Shown here one piece after another: positions 15,481 to 24,000 of a DNA stretch of 64,000 nt. The notes under the pieces were generated by a model. The model was given only the letters and a program-made list of their open reading frames with translations. It searched no databases and was not told where the DNA came from. Position numbers and translations under genes: made by a program. Numbering within the stretch: position 1 is the first letter of the stretch; each line of letters opens with the position of its first letter. This DNA comes from an uncultured Prevotellaceae bacterium (GTDB lineage Bacteria > Bacteroidota > Bacteroidia > Bacteroidales > Bacteroidaceae), in contig ONCZ01000005.1 in NCBI GenBank assembly GCA_900316445.1, positions 21,405 to 85,404 on the forward strand, given 5' to 3'.

Positions 15481-16488
15481 ATGGAGAATACTAAGAGATT
15501 TGACGAAATTAGTATTATGCGCGTGCTGGCCATGACGATGATTGTCGCATTTCATAGCATGTGCTTCTATAATGGGCGATGGGTGAAGGTGAATGCCATT
15601 ACCATTCCTTTCTGGACGAAAGTATCATCCTTTCTCGATGTTGTCGACCTGAACATGTTTGTCTTTATCTCAGGCTATCTCTATGGCTATCTGTATATTT
15701 ATAGGAATAAATACCGTCACCCGTCGGAAGTTATTGTCAATAAAGCAGTCCGCCTGCTGTTGCCATATTGCTTCTGGGGAATTCCTATGGTGATAATATG
15801 GCCCTGGAACACTTGGTCTAACTTCTTTCATGGTGTAGGCCATCTTTGGTTTCTGTTGATGCTGTTCGAGGTCTTTACACTCACAGTTATTCTTCAATTA
15901 TTGAATGCTCAAAGATTCAAGTTTACTCTATGGAGAGGTATCGCGCTGACTGTCTTTGGCTATGTTGTCTGGTATGTTCTTTCCAAGTATATCAATCCTT
16001 ATGATTTCCTTTGTGTCACGAGAACGTTCTATTACTTTCCGGCTTTTATGATTGGCTATGTATGTGCCAAAGTGCGTATAGGATGGCTTCTGCCTAACTG
16101 GGCATATATAGGTTTCCCTTTTGTTGTATTTGCCTTGTTTGTCTTCGTATGGTATCCTCTTCCTTTGCCGAATGAAATTATTATTCTTGTCAGAACAATC
16201 TGTGCCTATATCATCTGTATTGATCTGCTGATTATTCTGAGTAAGAGTATATTGTCAGAACGTTCACGAGCCATTATCCAAAAAATAGAGTGGCTCAGTA
16301 TGGGTCTTTATATCTTCAATCAGATGGCGATGGATATTGTCTTTACGACACCGGTTTTACACAGGTGGTTTGAGTTACATTGGATGATTGGTCCTTTTAT
16401 TCTGTTTCTGATAGGCTTCTTCCCGCCATTGCTCTTGTCATATGTGTTTAACAATTGTAAGTTCCTGAGATGGTCGATTGGAGGATAA
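15481..16488 (+). CDS. acyltransferase family 3 integral membrane protein
   Basis: 335 residues with about ten hydrophobic segments. The N-terminus, RFDEISIMRVLAMTMIVAFHSM, has the Arg and His of the AT3 (OafA/WecH) family; VDLNMFVFISGYLYGY and HGVGHLWFLLMLFEV are further family landmarks. Such proteins move acetyl or other acyl groups onto cell-surface glycans across the inner membrane. It leads a same-strand cluster with an alpha/beta hydrolase (25 bp gap) and an AT3-SGNH fusion (15 bp gap), which argues for a joint role in adding and removing acyl groups on one polymer. Substrate unknown. Confidence 0.82.
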   Translation: MENTKRFDEISIMRVLAMTMIVAFHSMCFYNGRWVKVNAITIPFWTKVSSFLDVVDLNMFVFISGYLYGYLYIYRNKYRHPSEVIVNKAVRLLLPYCFWGIPMVIIWPWNTWSNFFHGVGHLWFLLMLFEVFTLTVILQLLNAQRFKFTLWRGIALTVFGYVVWYVLSKYINPYDFLCVTRTFYYFPAFMIGYVCAKVRIGWLLPNWAYIGFPFVVFALFVFVWYPLPLPNEIIILVRTICAYIICIDLLIILSKSILSERSRAIIQKIEWLSMGLYIFNQMAMDIVFTTPVLHRWFELHWMIGPFILFLIGFFPPLLLSYVFNNCKFLRWSIGG

Positions 16489-16513
16489 ATAGTATTTTAA
16501 ATAATAACGAGAT

Positions 16514-17329
16514 ATGAAAAAGATATTAGCTGTTGTCTTCGTTGTTTTGCTCATATTAATCATAGTGGGTGTGATAGTTGTCAATCGGTCGATTGTTCAC
16601 ATTCAGTTGCCGCATCATGCCATATTGCATGTCTTGCCCGCCTCGAAGAATAATCATGCCCGAAGTGCCATCATACTGTGTCCTGGCGGCGGGTATAGAT
16701 ATCTGGAAAAATGGAATGAGGGCTATATGTGGTTTCCTTTTTTCTATCTGCGGGGTTATACTGTGGCTATGTTAGAATACAGAATGCCGAAACTGAATCG
16801 TCAGGCTCCAATAATAGACGGGTCGGAGGCCGTTTGGATGATGAGGAAGTTGGCGTCGGAATGGGGGTATGATGAGAACAATGTTGGCGTCATGGGCTTT
16901 TCAGCAGGAGGGCATGTCGCGTCGACTTTGCTGGTTAATGATAAAGTTTCAGCTCGCCCGGACTTTGGAATTCTCTTCTATCCTGTTATTTCTATGAAAA
17001 GGGAGTTGACCCACCAGGGCACACATGACAACCTGCTGGGATGGGATGCTTCAGAAGAGTTGGAGGATCAATATAGCAATGAACTTCATGTCTCAGACAA
17101 TACGCCTCCCGTTTATATAGTCGTGGCAAGTAATGACAAAAAAGTAAATCCGGGGAATTCCTTCCGTTTTTATGATGAGATGCGTGCAAAGAACCGTCCT
17201 GCAACTCTTCGTGTATTTCCTTCATTTGAGCATGGATGGGGTTATCATCTGACTTTTGACTATCATAGTGAAATGATGGACGGTCTGATAGATTGGTTGA
17301 AGGATCTCGAAAACAAAAAGGTTGAATAA
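16514..17329 (+). CDS. alpha/beta hydrolase, probable carbohydrate acyl esterase
   Basis: 271 residues. An N-terminal hydrophobic helix (about 4-26) exports or anchors it. The fold is BD-FAE/acetyl-xylan-esterase-like: oxyanion segment ILCPGGGYRYL, nucleophile elbow GFSAGGHVAS, an acidic residue in VVASNDKKVNP and the histidine in FEHGWGYH, together a complete Ser-Asp-His triad. Family members remove acetyl or feruloyl groups from sugars. Its position between two acyltransferases suggests it edits the same glycan they modify; dietary xylan deacetylation is the main alternative, since Prevotella carries many such esterases. Confidence 0.8.
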   Translation: MKKILAVVFVVLLILIIVGVIVVNRSIVHIQLPHHAILHVLPASKNNHARSAIILCPGGGYRYLEKWNEGYMWFPFFYLRGYTVAMLEYRMPKLNRQAPIIDGSEAVWMMRKLASEWGYDENNVGVMGFSAGGHVASTLLVNDKVSARPDFGILFYPVISMKRELTHQGTHDNLLGWDASEELEDQYSNELHVSDNTPPVYIVVASNDKKVNPGNSFRFYDEMRAKNRPATLRVFPSFEHGWGYHLTFDYHSEMMDGLIDWLKDLENKKVE

Positions 17330-17344
17330 TCAGCAAAGCATACA

Positions 17345-19183
17345 ATGAGAGAGTATAGATTCGATGTCGCCCGTGTTATTTGTATGACCTATCTTGTCAC
17401 TTATGTTCATCTGTATGGTTATATTTATCCTTATGACCCGGCATCATATAATCACGTCAGTGTCGCCATGGCTCATGCGTGTCTCGGCGTGTTTACCTTT
17501 GTGTCGGGTTATCTGCTGGGAAAGAAATATTGCTTCGGACAGCAGGGGAATATCGATGTGTGGAAATTCTATGAAAAGCGAATACTTAGAATCGTACCAT
17601 TGTTTGTGGTCTCCTCATTCCTTCTGTGGATGGTAGACTTTAATGATGCAGATGCTACATTGAACGGTTTGTTATGCATTTCTCCCTTTGTCAATCCAAA
17701 ACCCATGACCATATATTATATTCCGATCATCCTGTGGTGCTATTTGGTGACTCCCTTGGTCGCAAGACGCAGTCTCAAATGGCGCTTATGGGCTTGTCTC
17801 TTTCTTTATGCATTACTGGTCGTGGCTCGTTGTGTGTTCCCATCCATAGACATTCGCATGGTCTTCAACGTGTTTTTCTATTTCGTGGGTATTGTGTCTG
17901 CTTCCTGCTTTGACTGGAAACTCAGCACATCTTACGGGACTGCTATTAAGACGGTTGCTGGCTTGACATTGGTTCTTCTGATAGCAGCAGCCATACTCTT
18001 TTCATTAAAAAGCACTTTCTGGCAACTGGTTATTGGCGCAACGGGTGTGCTGGTCATCCTTTTTGTTTGTGATGATATGAGCAAACTGCTTTTTGACACT
18101 CGAGATACTCAGGATGGAGATATTAAAGCATTTGCAGCCAGGATCATTTGTCTGGTTAGTTATGCAAGCATGGCCTGTTACATGTTCCATCGGTTTTTCT
18201 ATTGGTTGGCTCCAAAGATATGGAATCCGTCTGTCGCGTCCGTCAAATGGGTTTATATGGTAGGAATAGTGTTCCCTGTTATCGTCGCGATTTCTTATGC
18301 CATTCAAAAACTATATGACAGTTTGGCGAAAAAGAAGAAAAACCTGATGATTCATATGCTCCTTTTTGTCGTACTTGGCATCTTGGGGCTTGCGACATAT
18401 CATTTTGTTGACAGAGAGTTTATGGTTGCCAAAGAAGTGCCATATTACCGTGTTGGCCCTCGCCCCGACGATGACACGATACGGGTGGCGGTGATTGGCG
18501 ACAGTTGGGCCCAATTTCACAAGTCGTTTAATTGTGACGCGCTCTTTGAACAGTATGCGGGAAAATGGACCCAGAATAAAGTCAAGTGCCAGTCCTGTGG
18601 AAAGGGTGGGGCCATGTCCAAGGAAGTCTATCATCTGATGTTCAGGAACCATACCCCGGAGAGCTCATGGCCGGATGGCTTCTGTACTCAACCTCTCATA
18701 GAAGAGCATCCAGACTATTGTGTGGTGATGACAGGAATTAATGATACTTGGAAAAAACGTCCAGTATCCTACTACGCGGGGAACTGTCGTCTTATCATAA
18801 GACTCTTGCTTGCCAACGATATCCGTCCCGTCGTTATGGAAATACCGGATTTTGAAATGGGTAAGTGGTTAGACACCAACAGAAGGCCCCAAAGGTTTCT
18901 CTTTCGCATTTATTCATATTTTACAGATGTCGTAGAGGATGATATTACACCATTCCGTAACGGACTAAAAAATATGCTCGATGAAACAGGCCTTGCCGAT
19001 AGTGTATTGTATATCCCTGCCGACAACTGGCTTCCGAAAGACCACCATTATTCAGAAGATATTTACCAGATTGACCATGTCCACTTGAATTATCAGGGGT
19101 ATCATTTGTTGGATTCCTGCATGGCATCTGAGATCATTAAGGATTATGATAATAGAAAAAAGACACAGCGGATTATTCATTAA
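17345..19183 (+). CDS. acyltransferase 3 fused to SGNH domain
   Basis: 612-residue two-domain protein. Residues 1-340 form an AT3 membrane domain (start REYRFDVARVICMTYLVTYVH; FTFVSGYLLGK) and residues about 380-600 a periplasmic SGNH hydrolase-like domain with block I VIGDSWAQFH, the glycine block GKGGA, the Asn block MTGINDTW and the terminal Asp/His block IDHVHLNYQGYH. All SGNH catalytic positions are present. In OafA-type fusions the membrane half brings the acyl group across and the SGNH half transfers it to a sugar. The last segment is rich in aromatic residues. It ends the three-gene surface-modification cluster; an unrelated alcohol dehydrogenase follows 13 bp later. Confidence 0.85.
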   Translation: MREYRFDVARVICMTYLVTYVHLYGYIYPYDPASYNHVSVAMAHACLGVFTFVSGYLLGKKYCFGQQGNIDVWKFYEKRILRIVPLFVVSSFLLWMVDFNDADATLNGLLCISPFVNPKPMTIYYIPIILWCYLVTPLVARRSLKWRLWACLFLYALLVVARCVFPSIDIRMVFNVFFYFVGIVSASCFDWKLSTSYGTAIKTVAGLTLVLLIAAAILFSLKSTFWQLVIGATGVLVILFVCDDMSKLLFDTRDTQDGDIKAFAARIICLVSYASMACYMFHRFFYWLAPKIWNPSVASVKWVYMVGIVFPVIVAISYAIQKLYDSLAKKKKNLMIHMLLFVVLGILGLATYHFVDREFMVAKEVPYYRVGPRPDDDTIRVAVIGDSWAQFHKSFNCDALFEQYAGKWTQNKVKCQSCGKGGAMSKEVYHLMFRNHTPESSWPDGFCTQPLIEEHPDYCVVMTGINDTWKKRPVSYYAGNCRLIIRLLLANDIRPVVMEIPDFEMGKWLDTNRRPQRFLFRIYSYFTDVVEDDITPFRNGLKNMLDETGLADSVLYIPADNWLPKDHHYSEDIYQIDHVHLNYQGYHLLDSCMASEIIKDYDNRKKTQRIIH

Positions 19184-19196
19184 TATAAAATAAGGT

Positions 19197-20381
19197 ATGA
19201 AGGACTTCAATTTCTATGCCCCTACGCGGGTGGTGTTCGGACGTGAGTCGGAGGCCAGGCTTCCGGAGTTGATTAAACAGTATGGCGGTACGAAGGTGCT
19301 CATCCACTACGGAGGTGGCAGCGCCCGTCGCTACGGACTTCTTGATAAGGTGGAACAGATGCTCCACGAGGCAGATATCGACTTTGTGGAGTTGGGTGGG
19401 GTAGTGCCCAATCCCCTGCTGTCGAAGGTGAAGGAGGGCATCGGCCTCTGCTGCCGTGAGGGTGTCGATTTCATCCTCGCCGTTGGTGGCGGATCGGTCA
19501 TCGACTCGTCGAAGGCCATCGCCTACGGCGTACCCTACGAGGGCGACGTGTGGGACTTCTGGGACGGAAAGGCTGTGCCTCAGGCATCGCTGCCCGTAGG
19601 TGTCATACTGACCATCCCTGCCGCAGGTTCCGAGATGTCGTCGAGCTGTGTCATCACCCATGACGAAGGCATGCTGAAACGGGGTGTGAACAGCGACCTC
19701 TGCCGGTGCAAGTTTGCCATCATGAACCCTGAGCGCACCTACACGCTGCCACCATACCAGACCGCTGCCGGTGCCACCGACATCATGATGCACACGATGG
19801 AGCGCTACTTCTCGAAGTACGAGGATGCTACACTCACCGATGCCATCGCTGAGGCCTTGCTGCGCACGGTGAAGGATGCCGTGTTCGAAGTCTTGAAGAA
19901 TCCCGAGGACTACCGCAACCGCGCCGCCATCATGTGGGCCAGTTCTCTTTCGCACAACGACCTTACCGAGTGCGGCACCGAAAAGGACTTCGCCTGCCAC
20001 AAGCTGGAGCACGAACTGAGCGGACTCTTCGGCGTCACCCACGGAGCCGGACTGGCAGCCCTCTGGGGTTCCTGGGCACGTTACGTGATGGACAAGCATC
20101 TGAATCGCTTCGTGCAGTTTGCCGTCAACGTGATGGGCGTCACCAACGACTTCAGCGATCCCCGTGCCACAGGCCTGCGCGGCATCGAAGCCATCGAGCG
20201 CTTCTTCCAGCAGATCGGCATGCCCACGAGCATCCCCGCCCTCATCGGCCGCAAAGCCACCGACGAGGAGATCGAGACGCTCGTCGCCAAGTGCAGCCGG
20301 GGAGGCAAGATGAACATCGGTGCGATGGAAATCCTCAAGCCCGCCGACATGACCGCCATCTACCGCCTCGCCAACACTTGA
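19197..20381 (+). CDS. iron-containing alcohol dehydrogenase (butanol dehydrogenase type)
   Basis: 394-residue group III Fe-ADH. The N-terminal NAD(P) half has VLIHYGGGSARRYGL and ILAVGGGSVIDSSKAIA; the metal site uses the aspartate and histidine in GATDIMMHTMERYF plus histidines in CHKLEHELSG and GVTHGAGLA. Length and the FNFYAPTRVVFG start match the BDH/YqhD subgroup, which reduces aldehydes with NADPH. A role in disposing of reducing equivalents or detoxifying aldehydes in an anaerobe is likely. It starts 13 bp after the acyltransferase-SGNH gene, so read-through is possible. Its G+C content is visibly higher than that of the acyltransferase cluster just upstream. Confidence 0.9.
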   Translation: MKDFNFYAPTRVVFGRESEARLPELIKQYGGTKVLIHYGGGSARRYGLLDKVEQMLHEADIDFVELGGVVPNPLLSKVKEGIGLCCREGVDFILAVGGGSVIDSSKAIAYGVPYEGDVWDFWDGKAVPQASLPVGVILTIPAAGSEMSSSCVITHDEGMLKRGVNSDLCRCKFAIMNPERTYTLPPYQTAAGATDIMMHTMERYFSKYEDATLTDAIAEALLRTVKDAVFEVLKNPEDYRNRAAIMWASSLSHNDLTECGTEKDFACHKLEHELSGLFGVTHGAGLAALWGSWARYVMDKHLNRFVQFAVNVMGVTNDFSDPRATGLRGIEAIERFFQQIGMPTSIPALIGRKATDEEIETLVAKCSRGGKMNIGAMEILKPADMTAIYRLANT

Positions 20382-20402
20382 AAATGAATTAGCTATGCAT
20401 AA

Positions 20403-20954
20403 ATTCCGGTTTTTGCGGAGGTCAATGGTCCTCTTGACGGTCGTCTGTTCACTATCGACACAGAGGAGAAGATGCTGACTTACGACATGCCTCCCTACAG
20501 CCGTACACTATGGGAAGGAGGCAGCGTGATACTGTGTCCGCTGAAGGCCGATCCAACGGCCGACGACTACAACCACCGGCTCATAGAGGCGTTGAAGGAG
20601 CTGCCGTCGCACCCCGCTCCCTATGTCGTGCATTGCGTGGAGGGTAAGGATCGCACCGGATATGTGTGCGCATTGCTTGAAGGATTGTGCGGAGCAACGT
20701 ATGAGGAGATGGTGGCCGACTATCTGATTACCTATGACAACTATTATTTCGTCAATCCCGCCCACGACCCCGATTTATGCAACACATTGGTATCGCTGAA
20801 ACTCAACCCGTGCCTGATGCATTATGCCGGTGTTGATGACGAATCACAGTTGCCGGGCGTTGACTACGCACAGGCGTTCTCCGCCTATCTGCTTTCTCAC
20901 GGCATGAGCCAGCAGCAGCTTGACGCGCTGCTTCAGGTGCTCAAGACGCCATAA
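20403..20954 (+). pseudogene. 5'-truncated tyrosine phosphatase-like gene
   Basis: From 20403, right after an in-frame stop, the frame reads IPVFAEVNGPLDGRLFTID and continues without an ATG until 20472 (MLTYDMPPYSRTLWEGG). The active-site loop HCVEGKDRTG is intact (Cys-X5-Arg), and the rest matches the C-terminal part of the Y_phosphatase3/tyrosine-serine phosphatase family. Members of that family are normally well over 200 residues, so the N-terminal third is missing. The open frame upstream of the first ATG, with sensible protein sequence, argues for a truncated remnant rather than a small native gene. The 160-residue product from 20472 might still be made. Confidence 0.6.
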
Positions 20955-21078
20955 TATCTCATAAGGGGCTGTGATCTCCTTATAAAGTAGAAATACGATG
21001 TCTCTATTAAATGTTTCTGTTTCACTTAATAAAACGGCAGGTTCGCTGAAAAAAGTTGCCGTTCATTCTCATTTGCCC

Positions 21079-21086
21079 TACCTTTG
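21079..21086 (+). promoter_or_regulatory. -7 element for the DUF4353-like lipoprotein gene
   Basis: TACCTTTG followed by CACC, with TTG about 20-22 nt upstream; 24 bp before the ATG at 21110. Confidence 0.8.
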
Positions 21087-21109
21087 CACCACAAATCAGA
21101 ATAAAGCAA

Positions 21110-22969
21110 ATGAAAATGAAGAAGACGAATCAATTTCTGCTGGCCGTCGCCACAACGCTGACGATGGCAGCCTGTAACGCTGACGACAACTGGTATAACG
21201 ATAAATGGACCGACACGGCGAACACCACGGCAAGCGACGACGACAACTCGCAGACCACCGCCGCAGCCGACGATGTCATCAGCGGAGTATCCACTACCGG
21301 CGACGTCACTTCGTTCACCGTAGCCCTCAACAAGAACGCCATCGCCGAGACCTATAAGGCCGACGACAGCGACGAAGACTATCTTGAGAACACCACCATC
21401 GAGCGCACCATCACCGTCACCTTCAGCACCACCGCCGATGCGACGGTAGAGGGCGACGACGATGGCATTGTCAGCATCAGCGGCAACGATGTCATCGCCA
21501 CCAACACCACCGGCGAAGTCATCCGCTATGTGCTGACCGGCACCACCACCGACGGCTTCTTCAAACTCTACTCCACGAAGAAACAGGCCATCGTGCTCAA
21601 CGGTGTCAGCATCACCAACCCCGACGGTGCGGCCATCAACAACCAGAGCAAGAAGCGCACCTTCATCGTCCTCAACGACGGCACGAAAAACTTTCTCACA
21701 GATGGCACAAACTACTCCGACGCGACCGATGACGAGGACATGAAGGCCTGCTTCTTCAGCGAGGGCCAGCTCATCTTCAGCGGCGCGGGCTATCTTGAGG
21801 TCGATGCCAACTGCAAGGCCGGCATCCGCAGCGACGACTACGTGCGCACCCTGCCCAAGACCAATATCTATGTCGATGCCTCATCCGGCAACGGCATCCG
21901 CGGCAACGACGCCGTCATCGTCACGGGCGGCGTGATCAACATCAACATCACGGGTACCGCCGACAAGGGCATCTCCACCGACGGCGAAGTGCGCATCGAC
22001 GGCGGACGCACCACCATCCTCACCAGCGGCGGCTACGAGTACGACTCCGACGAGCGTGACTACACCGCCTGCTCGGGCATCAAGGCCGACAGCCTTGTCA
22101 CCATCAACGGCGGCGAACTGAACATCAAGTCCACCGGCACCGGCGGCAAGGGCATCAACAGCGACGACCAGATCGTCATCAACGACGGTACCGTGCGCAT
22201 CATCACCACCGGCAAGCGGCAGAAGGACTCCAAGGGCAGCGTCTCGCCTAAAGGCATCAAGGCCGACGGCAACATCACCTTTAACGGCGGACAGACACAA
22301 GTACGGCTGGAAGGCTCCGGCGACGGCACCGAGGCCATCGAGAGCAAGAGCGAGATACACATCGAGGCCGGCACCGTGGAGTGCTACAGCTACGACGATG
22401 CCATCAACTCGGCAGGCAACCTCTATATCGACGGCGGCTACGTCTATGCCCGCGCTATGAACAACGACGGAATCGACTCCAACAAAAACCTTTATCTCAA
22501 CGGCGGCGTAGTCATCGCCGAGGGAGGTCAGCAGCCCGAGTGTGGCATCGACGCGGCAGAGGGATACTCCGCATTCATCAACGGAGGCACGGTGATTGCC
22601 GTTGGCGGCGGCATGCAGGCCATATCTTCTTCATCCAAACAGGCCTGCATCGCCGTCAGCGCATCACTGGGCACCACCGTTGGCGTGCTCGACGGCGCCA
22701 CCGCCATCCTCGGCTACACCATGCCCGCCAGCAACAGCGGCACGTCGCTGATGATCTCCTCGCCCGCGTTCAAGACAGGCTCCGCCTACACCCTCCGCAG
22801 CGGCTGCACCCTCGACGGCGGTACCTCGTTCTACGGCCTCACCACGGGCTGCACCATCGGCAGCGGCACGCAGAGTGTCAGCGCCACCGCCTCCACCTCC
22901 GTCAGCGGCTCCATGGGCGGCATGGGCGGCGGCATGTCTGGCGGAGGCTTCCGTCCCGGCGGCTGGTAA
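21110..22969 (+). CDS. surface lipoprotein with DUF4353-like carbohydrate-binding repeats
   Basis: 619 residues from the ATG at 21110; the frame open from 21056 begins upstream of the -7 element. The lipobox is TMAACN, with cysteine near residue 22, then an Asp/Thr-rich linker. The body is a long repetitive beta structure in which short phrases recur: GNGIRGNDAVIVTGG, DKGISTDGEVRIDGG, GKGINSDDQIVINDG, DAINSAGNLYIDGG and DGIDSNKNLYLNGG. This is the pattern of the 'carbohydrate-binding domain-containing protein' (DUF4353-type) family, probably a right-handed beta-helix. It ends in a glycine tail (GGMGGGMSGGGFRPGGW). Ligand and function are not established. Its G+C content is clearly higher than that of the downstream region. 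Confidence 0.8.
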   Translation: MKMKKTNQFLLAVATTLTMAACNADDNWYNDKWTDTANTTASDDDNSQTTAAADDVISGVSTTGDVTSFTVALNKNAIAETYKADDSDEDYLENTTIERTITVTFSTTADATVEGDDDGIVSISGNDVIATNTTGEVIRYVLTGTTTDGFFKLYSTKKQAIVLNGVSITNPDGAAINNQSKKRTFIVLNDGTKNFLTDGTNYSDATDDEDMKACFFSEGQLIFSGAGYLEVDANCKAGIRSDDYVRTLPKTNIYVDASSGNGIRGNDAVIVTGGVININITGTADKGISTDGEVRIDGGRTTILTSGGYEYDSDERDYTACSGIKADSLVTINGGELNIKSTGTGGKGINSDDQIVINDGTVRIITTGKRQKDSKGSVSPKGIKADGNITFNGGQTQVRLEGSGDGTEAIESKSEIHIEAGTVECYSYDDAINSAGNLYIDGGYVYARAMNNDGIDSNKNLYLNGGVVIAEGGQQPECGIDAAEGYSAFINGGTVIAVGGGMQAISSSSKQACIAVSASLGTTVGVLDGATAILGYTMPASNSGTSLMISSPAFKTGSAYTLRSGCTLDGGTSFYGLTTGCTIGSGTQSVSATASTSVSGSMGGMGGGMSGGGFRPGGW

Positions 22970-22971
22970 AC

Positions 22972-23000
22972 CGCACACCGGGGTCAGTCCCTATTGTGCG
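22972..23000 (+). repeat. CACA..GGGG..CCCTATTGTG hairpin family, copy 1
   Basis: CGCACA (22972-22977) and TGTGCG (22995-23000) enclose CCGGGGTCAGTCCCTAT. The same design recurs at 29037-29073 and 30056-30087, each directly after a gene, so it is a terminator-like repeat. The 25 bp from 22980 match 29049-29073 at 23 positions. Confidence 0.75.
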
Positions 23001-23010
23001 ATTTGGATAT

Positions 23011-23052
23011 AAAGAACCCACGGGAACATATATCGTGGGTTCTTTATTCTTT
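23011..23052 (+). terminator. rho-independent terminator
   Basis: AAAGAACCCACG (23011-23022) pairs with CGTGGGTTCTTT (23034-23045), followed by ATTCTTTT. Perfect 12-bp stem downstream of the DUF4353-like gene. Confidence 0.85.
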
Positions 23053-23088
23053 TCAGAAACTTGCCAATGGGAATGGTTTCGGATAATT

Positions 23089-23409
23089 TTATAAGATCCG
23101 TTTCTTTAATTTCTCAGGATTCATCCGCATATCCCAGATATCTACGATGTGAACTGTATCAGACGAAGGATAATAGACGTAAACCAACTTGAAGTTCTTC
23201 ATCATGAGGGCACTCCTATATAGACGTCGCTTATTTAGGACAAAATGGCTCCGGGGTATAGGATTCAGGATAGCGTCGAAGTCTGGCTTCTATTTTGTTT
23301 ACCCAATTCATCCATCGTTTAGCCGTGGTTACACCAAACTCCTGCCGAGTATAAGCAATATGGTCTGCTAAAAGAAATTCCGCTTTTTCTTCCAAATTAT
23401 CTTAGCCAT
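23089..23409 (-). pseudogene. decayed RelE/ParE-superfamily toxin gene
   Basis: Minus-strand frames, read together, give MAKIIWK, then EFLLADHIAYTRQEFGVTTA and AKRWMNWVNKIEARLRRYPE, then KRRLYRSALMMKNFKLVYVY and DIWDMRMNPEKLKKRIL. This is the RelE/ParE toxin layout with a C-terminal DIWDxRxNPxKL. Two frameshifts break it, one near 23385 (after IIWKKK) and one near 23246 (at PFCPK). It starts inside the end of an antitoxin-like fragment, as in intact toxin-antitoxin operons. This accounts for a stretch that otherwise looks non-coding. Confidence 0.72.
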
Positions 23410-23490
23410 GGGAACATTTTGAGGAAATCTTTGTGCATTTGTTCCGAAGTGACCCATTTCTCTGGGTCTTCAAAACCAGCTTCAAGACAG
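23397..23490 (-). pseudogene. antitoxin C-terminal fragment
   Basis: The minus strand encodes LEAGFEDPEKWVTSEQMHKD and FLKMFPWLR followed by a stop at 23397-23399. The stop overlaps the toxin ATG (23407-23409) in the usual antitoxin-toxin manner. No plausible N-terminus with a start codon or DNA-binding domain is present upstream, so only the tail survives. Confidence 0.6.
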
Positions 23491-23969
23491 CAGCAGCCTC
23501 TTTTACAAGATTGTAAAGTATATTCAATATGAATTAATCAAACCGGAACTGCCTGAAAACGCCCTAAAATGGGGCCTCGGACTTTAGACTGGGTAAAGTC
23601 GGAGTTTACCCTAACTAAAGTCCCACTTTAGACTGACTAAAGTCCTGGTTTAGTTATGGTAAAGTTTGAGACGTTTTTCAGTCAATTCAATATGTAAAAT
23701 AAATTGATTTGCATCTTCTAAAGAGTGACATATTTTGCTATATTGAGATATTCATTATTGATTGCAATTTTGAGCGATGAAGTAAGAGATTGTAATAGAA
23801 TAATAGTAGTAATAATAGTGTAATATATTAATAATCAATAAGTTATATACTTTTGTATACCTTATTTTCTTACAATCGTCAGTCCTTTAGTAAAAAATCG
23901 AATTCAATAATCAATATTTGAATATAACTTTTCTTTCTCGTTTTTTTTGGACGGCTGAAAATATATGTG
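23491..23969. other. AT-rich non-coding stretch
   Basis: About 480 bp with no supportable gene. It contains the ACTTTAG/CTAAAGT nested repeat (23578-23668) and, further on, AT-rich sequence with many short stops leading to the promoter at 23970. Base composition is far more AT-rich than the neighbouring lipoprotein gene, as in recently acquired DNA. Confidence 0.6.
23578..23668. repeat. nested ACTTTAG / CTAAAGT direct and inverted repeats
   Basis: GACTTTAGACTG, then GTAAAGTCGG, CTAACTAAAGTCCC, ACTTTAGACTGACTAAAGTC and GGTAAAGTTTG occur within 91 bp. The words alternate orientation, so several alternative hairpins are possible. Confidence 0.7.
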
Positions 23970-23977
23970 TACCTTTG
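23970..23977 (+). promoter_or_regulatory. -7 element for the two-gene unknown unit
   Basis: TACCTTTG in GTGTACCTTTGTAGGC, 23 bp before the ATG at 24001. It lies inside the longer open frame that starts at 23965, so that earlier start is not used. Confidence 0.8.
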
Positions 23978-24000
23978 TAGGCAAATTAATAAGTAGAGAT

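Noticed and set aside
20472-20954. Complete small tyrosine phosphatase gene.
   Set aside because: Protein-like sequence continues in frame upstream of the first ATG to a stop, and the family's N-terminal part is missing, so it is called a truncated remnant.
23189-23371. 60-codon plus-strand ORF in the island edge.
   Set aside because: It is the reverse complement of the decayed toxin gene, which makes better protein sense.
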